Assembly: GCA_034698045.1 (NCBI GenBank)
Contig: JAQGAU010000842.1
Coordinates: 1 to 23,302, forward strand
Length of the DNA stretch: 23,302 nucleotides
From: Paramacrobiotus richtersi
Taxonomy: Eukaryota; Tardigrada; Eutardigrada; Parachela; Macrobiotidae
Direction: 5' to 3'
Shown piece by piece: positions 18,901 to 23,302 of the stretch. The notes under the pieces are model-generated. The model saw only the letters and a program-made list of their open reading frames with translations. It was not told where the DNA came from and made no database searches. The position numbers and the translations under genes are program-made. How positions within the stretch are numbered: position 1 is the stretch's first letter; each line of letters opens with the position of its first letter.

Positions 18901-21900
18901 GTCTGTGTAGACGTTATGCCATAGTGCGGTGGCTGATTGATGACGCCAATCAATTCGTCGAAGCGATAGCAATAATTCGTAATTTGACTGTCATTTTATT
19001 TTTAACTTGATTGAGGAAGCAGGTTAGCTTTATTTTTCCGTACCGTATTTCAGCAGGCACTGTTAATCGGCAGGTAATAATTCAGTTTCACATTTGAAAA
19101 GGCTTCAGGCACCGGAATGAATGTTTCACATTTCTGTACACTTTCGAGTGTGTGAGCTTTTTGAGGGTTTGAACTGTAAGCGGCTGACCGTTCATTATAG
19201 TTTCACACTTTGTCTTCACACTCCTTGAAAAGAAAACTACATTTGCAAGTTTGAAATGTTCGTTTGCATTACCGGGTAGGGAAGTTATTATTTTCTTGGT
19301 TATTCTCTAGTATTCGTTGTAAATTGGTTTCTAGTGTCTGACCGCAGTTTGTCGATTTTCTTGCAGTTAGTGGTCATTTCCAAGTGTTTGGAAGCATTGG
19401 CGCTCACCATCGATGATACCGAAGATGACTACCAGAATCCGGAAGTGTTGCATACGTGCGTTCATGGACTTATGCAGCCGTTGTGCCCTCAGTCCAATAC
19501 GAGTATTCTCTGCCCACAGTTTGAGGAGATTAAATACCGGATGACACGGTTCTCCCTGGATTCGTTTCATTTGTATCTCGTCGAGAACGATTCCTTTCTG
19601 CATCTTCAGGTAACATACAGTATTATGTTAACACAAATCTAAGTTTCATTTCCTTGTATACTGCAGTAATTCTACAGTTTCTCACTGGCAGGTTATATAA
19701 ACGAACTAGATCAACTAGATTTGTTAATTATATCAGCGAAAATGTTACAAAAGAGCTTATAATTATGGCGATATAGAATCCATGCGATGAAATTAGGAAC
19801 TGAAAAGTAACGAATGTTCGTCTGGTAGTGTATCTTTTGTTTTCTCTTAACTTGTTGTTTTCCAAAATTTTTGATTGTTTATGATTTTTCTTTATCCACA
19901 TAAAGGAAAGTGATAGATAAATTAAATACCTCAAAAAATAAAAATTACTTTTAAGATTTTTAGTTTTTGTGTCTGTTATGTTCGGTTTTGTTCAATTGCA
20001 AATTGCTAGTTTGTGTGAAATTAGTCTAATCATTCAATTTTCCGTCCAGGTGGAACCGATCTGGTTATCAACATGTAACCTTCGTTCCCCCGAACACGAA
20101 GGCGGTCTCTCCTTGATCATTCCCAACACAACTCTCCGCCAGTTTATCTGGTCCCATGTGACCCCTCTAGCCGACCAAGACGTCTGGATGGAAGCCACCA
20201 GTCTGAAGCTGGGCGTCCTTCAGATCGATTTATCCTCGCAGTTAGCCGACGCATCCAACAACGAGCGGCAGCTGCAGTTTCTCCGGGAGCACGACGCCAG
20301 CTCCCACCGTCTAGGTTTCCTGTGGGATGCCTCGGCACCCGCTAAGCCAGCGCGGTGTGCTTGTGTGGGTGGGTCAGAGTTCTTCGGACGGGATTTTACG
20401 TCTGCCACGTGGAAGGGTCTGGGCGCGGTGGTGGATATGGCGAATTTCACGAATGAGCCGGGACTGGAGATTGGACAGAGGATCTTTGATGTGGCTGATG
20501 TCTTTTCGCCGTTGGATATTGTGTCATTGGAGACGTTGTTGGCCAAGTTTGCTAGTCGGGAACAAGTGCGATCGAGGTTGAACAGTGGGGTGTCCCCGAG
20601 AATTGTTGTGGATGGAAATACGCCGGTGAGTTTATAGTTTGAATGCTGATTTTGGGCTAGTATTACCTTTTTCGGTTATTTGTTTGGTTTTTTGTCTGAT
20701 TGTTAATTGCTATGCCTTTGGAGTTCTAAAGGAAACTGAAGCGCTTCGTGTTCGGTTTACGTACTCTGAAAGTGGGAATAAGTCGGAAATTACGCCTACG
20801 GTCGAATGCGGACGAAAAGATAACCACATCTAACGTTTTTCTTAACTAGACATACCTTTATCCCAGACTCAAGTCACATCAATATCTAACTGTTATGATT
20901 AGTGAGAATTTATTCGATTAGAATGCTCTGGTGAAAACAGGAAGCGCTTGCTGTTTCATCGAGCAGTAATACGTACATGACATCCGGAATGGTGTACGCT
21001 AAATTTCGTAATCTTGTCAATACTTATACCATACCCGAATTTAATCTTTGTTCGGTTCCAATGACAAGAAATGTGACCTTAGGTTAGTCCAACCAAAGAG
21101 CGGCGAACGGCATGGATCCCCGATCGACGACGCGCTTCGATCGGATCAGTCGACAGTTACTACTCCGCAACGGGAGATCAGCAAGAGCAGGATGAATTTC
21201 CTGTCAAGGAGATCGCGAAGGATGCCGAGAAGGTGTCCATTGCCGCGTTATCCCAAGTGACCATCTCCACGATTTCCATGGCGCCGGATCAAGCTCCCGT
21301 AGCGATTACCGTGTCCAACTTTCCCGTGAATCTCCACGCCCAGTTTTCCAAGAAAACCCACGAATCGCCGTTGCTGATGGCCGGATATGTCCCGCAAATC
21401 CCCTTGTGGCAGCGCAGTGTGATTAACGTCACGATCGGGGATGATGTGAAGGATAGTGGAACGGGAGCGCCCAGGTTTTCGTTTTATCTGCCGAATTTGG
21501 AGAAAGTTAAAGGCGGATTGGATGTATCGACCGCATTCCGTCCGAAGCATGGGAGTCTCGGAAAACCAGGAAAATTGAAGGTCCCGAAGCATTATAGAAG
21601 TCTGTCGTCGCAGTTGTCGGCTGGAACACGATTTGTAGAGTTCGGTATGTCTAATATGTAAAAATCGTTATGAAAAAACTGAGTATCAGTAATCGATAAC
21701 GGGCCTGGGTTATGCATGCTGACTTGTTGTTTACCAGTGATTTACTCGTTTGATTTTACAGAGGTTAATGAATTAGTTAGTTAAATATCTTTCTTGTTTT
21801 GTGAGCGGGTCATCGAAACTGCAACTACGTATTGTGATTTCACTGTATTTCTGATGGATTTCGTGTTTTCCTTAGGTACGGAAAGGGACGCATTTAACCT

Positions 21901-23302
21901 GAAAGGACCGGCCAAAATCAGCATAAACATTGTCGGCAATACTTCTACAGATGTAATGGTTACTCCGATATCGTGCGACGCGCTGTTGCCGTAAGTGAAG
22001 TTTCTTGTTTGTTACACCTTTCGATTTGAATCCGGTTTTTTCCAGAATGATTTATTCTTTGGATGGATATCTATCGGAACTCCACCCGATGTCCTTCCTG
22101 AATGGAATGTACGCTGCTTGTGTCGCCAAGACCAACTCCACTCATAAATTCGACATGGATAAGATTATGGTGGCCAAAATCTTCGAGAATCTCCACCACA
22201 AACCGAGCGAGACGCCGATAACGGTGGCGGAGGCCAGACGTTTCCGTGCGCTGTTGTCGCGTGAGCCGGAGAAACCCAGTGGAATGCAGAGTGCAGCGGA
22301 ATCGACCAGTACGCACCGACCGGATCTATTGACCCTACCGGTAGCCAGCATGGCTAAATCGACACCGTCTCCGACGGCGGGTGGGTTTCTGTTTGGCGAT
22401 CAACCGTGGATCGAGAGGAAATTTGTACACGAGCAGTTCAGCGTTACCGTCGATCAGGTATGTAATTAATTGGGAATATTTAATTGGGACGTTAGTGCAG
22501 CAAAATAAAATTTGATATCCTTCGAAAACGTATGGTAGTGAGATGTAGACTCTTGGTAATATTAGCCTTTTGGGGTAAAAAAAATTTTTTTCATATTGCT
22601 GTGCTTCTAGATTTCTGTAAGCTATGTTTAAAGTTTAATGAACTTCGCCCAGAATTCAAGCCACTTCTCTACGCCGGCACACGATTGCAGTGGGTGTCTG
22701 AAATGGCGCTTTAGTGGCGCGTGTGAACTCACTGCTGTCAGCATTTTGCCTAGCTCTAACAAAAATTAAACAGTGATATCTATTAAGGGTAGCCTGCACA
22801 TTTCTGGAGTTAGCTCTGTTAGGCTAGAAAAGGGTGATATTTGTGTTCTTATACTGGTTGACGGTTTTCGTCTGCCAGCTCTCAGATGCTGGACGAAACA
22901 TGGGCTAGCACTACATTTACTGGATTTGCGTATCTTTTGCGTGAAAGCGGCATTAATTGATACGAAATTCTTTAACAGATGTTGACACAGTTGATTTTAA
23001 AGACTTCGGGGCTATCTGTTTGTAAATAATGAATACGTAATAACCAGTTTATAGAAGCGGTTACTCGTTCTTCGTTTTATTTTTCACTTTCTTCTCCAGA
23101 TAAATTTGGTTACCTTGCAATGCGGTATCGTCGAAGAAGTCGTCGAGCCCAAAGCTCTAGAAAACCCGCGTGACCTTATCTGTGTATCGGTCTTTGCCGG
23201 AAGCCTTCGCTCCCTCTCAGCCACTTACGTACGCCGACGTCAAGTCACATATTCGGCTAAAATCTACGTAGACCGTCGGGCCAGCCGCCCGCCTGTAGTC
23301 CA
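12652..23302 (+). CDS. BLTP1: Bridge-like lipid transfer protein 1 (KIAA1109/tweek/lpd-3), N-terminal third, 15 exons, 3' partial
   Basis: Exons: 12652-12928, 13442-13582, 14556-14730, 14825-14918, 14977-15167, 15538-15756, 16431-16833, 17262-17815, 18210-18819, 19367-19609, 20050-20625, 21083-21644, 21876-21990, 22046-22457 and 23100 to the window edge. All introns are GT-AG and all phases agree, giving 1591 codons plus two bases. Landmarks shared with animal BLTP1 include an N-terminal membrane anchor (about residues 45-66), the IGSLKIGVVSGRLAFRNVRY segment, YGGWIDARR before the FPP motif, HNWIDC-like FNWIDCTKTG, EYAWLLDVQ, IKYRMTRFSLD and the cysteine block RCACVGGSEFFG. BLTP1 is a very long beta-groove channel thought to carry phospholipids in bulk from the ER at membrane contacts; fly tweek affects synaptic vesicle recycling. 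Human BLTP1 is about 5000 residues, so two thirds lie beyond the window. The start ATG has a strong context (CACCATGG). Confidence 0.92.
13442..13582 (+). CDS. BLTP1: BLTP1 exon 2: conserved N-terminal chorein-like segment
   Basis: Residues 93-139. It reads GSLKIGVVSGRLAFRNV, then INEDYSILIYDGYIWFRYW, the best-conserved BLTP1 block in the window. Acceptor TTTTGCAG; donor GTAAGT. No ATG is suited for initiation, so it was found by phase and homology. Intron 2 (973 bases) contains the sequence copied at about 8925-9075. Confidence 0.9.
14556..14730 (+). CDS. BLTP1: BLTP1 exon 3
   Basis: Residues 140-198, including HRLFMHFYGLEVYFYNRTDP, equivalent to the LYI-DFEFHVYNRSD region of the family. 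Acceptor TTTTTCAG. Donor GTTTGT at 14731 is non-optimal but is the one that keeps the frame. Confidence 0.8.
14825..14918 (+). CDS. BLTP1: BLTP1 exon 4
   Basis: Residues 198-229, ending in GWANLRNLFAVVDIKLNM. Flanked by a 94-base intron (acceptor TTGTCGTAG) and a 58-base intron. Both neighbouring joins restore phase. Confidence 0.75.
14977..15167 (+). CDS. BLTP1: BLTP1 exon 5
   Basis: Residues 230-293, beginning FRIVMGNFRSAYSLVV after acceptor TTTCTGTAG and ending GEVPT before donor GTAAGG in phase 2. It matches the beta-strand segment following the IKV block in the family. Confidence 0.8.
15538..15756 (+). CDS. BLTP1: BLTP1 exon 6
   Basis: Residues 293-366, with ELTLVGRTDIVYGGWIDARR, equivalent to the LDIVCGKGTDFNYGPWADR block of animal BLTP1. 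Preceded by a strong T-rich acceptor ending TTTGTAG. Intron 6 (674 bases) holds nothing recognised. Confidence 0.88.
16431..16833 (+). CDS. BLTP1: BLTP1 exon 7
   Basis: Residues 366-500, opening AEVHRALFPPTRSELPVTNT and including QGFETNINLKAKHLRGVTS and NLLEADEMNMNM. Ends at TCG before GTATGG, phase 0. Reading past the donor reaches a stop at 16936-16938. Confidence 0.88.
17262..17815 (+). CDS. BLTP1: BLTP1 exon 8
   Basis: Residues 501-685, containing MISGMIHDWTSGS, FNWIDCTKTGLENCYTVFGG and VDVRLFFPDAHTQYY, all at family-equivalent positions. Begins with GTATTTTTC after acceptor ATATTTTTAG. Confidence 0.92.
17995..18031 (+). repeat. Short repeat in BLTP1 intron 8, similar to intron 9
   Basis: It resembles 18904-18941 on the same strand; the shared pieces are TGT-T-GACGTTA and TAGNGYRGTGGCTGA. 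Possibly a remnant of a dispersed element. Confidence 0.4.
18210..18819 (+). CDS. BLTP1: BLTP1 exon 9
   Basis: Residues 685-888, including MELEMSIASSQMLVTG, KENYFGA, GHAMFSDYGVPPGEE and EYAWLLDVQVGD, matching the human order of blocks. Ends at CAG before donor GTAGGG in phase 0. Introns 8 (394 bases) and 9 (547 bases) share a short repeat. Confidence 0.92.
18904..18941 (+). repeat. Short repeat in BLTP1 intron 9, similar to intron 8
   Basis: The partner of the repeat at 17995-18031, with about one mismatch in five bases by eye. Confidence 0.4.
19367..19609 (+). CDS. BLTP1: BLTP1 exon 10
   Basis: Residues 889-969, with HTCVHGLMQPLCPQ and EEIKYRMTRFSLDSFHLYLV, like the CQHG...LKYTMTRLAVDG region. 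Starts in phase 0 after acceptor TTTCTTGCAG. Confidence 0.9.
20050..20625 (+). CDS. BLTP1: BLTP1 exon 11
   Basis: Residues 970-1161. Includes QLQFLREHDASSHRLGFLWD and the cysteine block ARCACVGGSEFFG, matching the family segment HDARTKRLWFLW followed by a CGCLGG motif. It is followed by intron 11 of 457 bases, where I see no further exon. Confidence 0.9.
21083..21644 (+). CDS. BLTP1: BLTP1 exon 12
   Basis: Residues 1162-1349. Reads from VSPTKERRTAW through RRASIGSVDSYYSATGD, similar to the serine-rich region of the human protein, then VTISTISMAPDQAPVAITVS. The acceptor (GACCTTAG) is weak in pyrimidines but is fixed by a preceding in-frame stop and by phase. Confidence 0.82.
21876..21990 (+). 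CDS. BLTP1: BLTP1 exon 13
   Basis: Residues 1349-1387, including KGPAKISINIVGNTSTDVMV and TPISCDALLP, equivalent to VEVKGTVDIVLTPLVAEAL. Followed by a 55-base intron, the shortest in the gene. Confidence 0.85.
22046..22457 (+). CDS. BLTP1: BLTP1 exon 14
   Basis: Residues 1387-1524, MIYSLDGYLSELHPMSFLNG through a low-complexity middle to FVHEQFSVTVDQ. The conserved ends flank a variable, presumably disordered loop. Intron 14 (642 bases) contains a small hairpin near 22867-22900. Confidence 0.88.
23100..23302 (+). CDS. BLTP1: BLTP1 exon 15, cut by the window edge
   Basis: Residues 1525-1591 and onward: INLVTLQCGIVEEVV, then DLICVSVFAGSLRSL, matching the IPKVNLCLLQASVEE segment. It follows a T-rich acceptor ending TTCTCCAG in phase 0. 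It has no ATG and was placed by homology and phase. Confidence 0.85.
   Translation, partial: MNLVTLQCGIVEEVVEPKALENPRDLICVSVFAGSLRSLSATYVRRRQVTYSAKIYVDRRASRPPVV

Noticed and set aside
19969-20049. N-terminal extension of BLTP1 exon 11 as a separate gene start
   Set aside because: It is intron sequence. Exon 11 starts after the acceptor at 20048-20049 in phase with exon 10.
20639-20833. Possible extra BLTP1 exon in intron 11
   Set aside because: Exons 11 and 12 join in phase without it, and its translation does not resemble the family.

Overview
This is nuclear DNA of an animal, not a prokaryote. Genes are split by GT-AG introns of 55 to about 970 bases, each acceptor preceded by a T-rich tract, and the largest gene is a metazoan lipid-transfer protein, BLTP1 (KIAA1109/tweek/lpd-3). 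Compact introns, abundant transposon debris and expanding divergent F-box genes suggest a small-bodied invertebrate. A tardigrade or another ecdysozoan is my guess from style; the sequence does not prove it.

Left edge (1-2132): the 3' part of a tyrosine-recombinase retrotransposon (DIRS order, Ngaro/PAT-like). It holds the RNase H end of the reverse transcriptase ORF, a complete-looking tyrosine recombinase, and the diagnostic split direct repeat B1-A2-B2. B1 and B2 differ at one of 104 positions, so the insertion looks recent. Next (2276-3307) lies a non-coding fold-back element with terminal inverted repeats, flanking TA, and arrays of an 11-bp GTATTC/GAATAC unit in opposed orientation. Its core resembles a diverged terminus of the same kind of retrotransposon.

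Middle (2140-9075): relics of sequences that are intact further right. They include a copy of the F-box gene upstream region (2140-2270), a copy of the BLTP1 5' flank and start codon (3589-3855), a 35-base relic of the F-box last exon (near 4900), a frameshifted F-box gene copy (6643-8890, minus), and a piece resembling BLTP1 intron 2 fused to that copy (about 8925-9075). Most remaining sequence here has no gene I can support.

Right half: an intact three-exon F-box gene on the minus strand (11970-9758, 592 codons), head-to-head with BLTP1 on the plus strand (from 12652, running off the window). I derived 15 phase-consistent BLTP1 exons giving about 1591 residues, roughly the first third of the protein. 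The two genes share a 681-base spacer that may act as a bidirectional promoter. The relics are best explained if a block containing the F-box gene, the spacer and the BLTP1 5' end was duplicated at least twice, then broken by deletions and transposon insertions, leaving one working pair. The F-box product would be a substrate adaptor for an SCF ubiquitin ligase; BLTP1 would be a bridge-like lipid channel anchored in the ER. Nothing in the sequence links their functions beyond the shared spacer.
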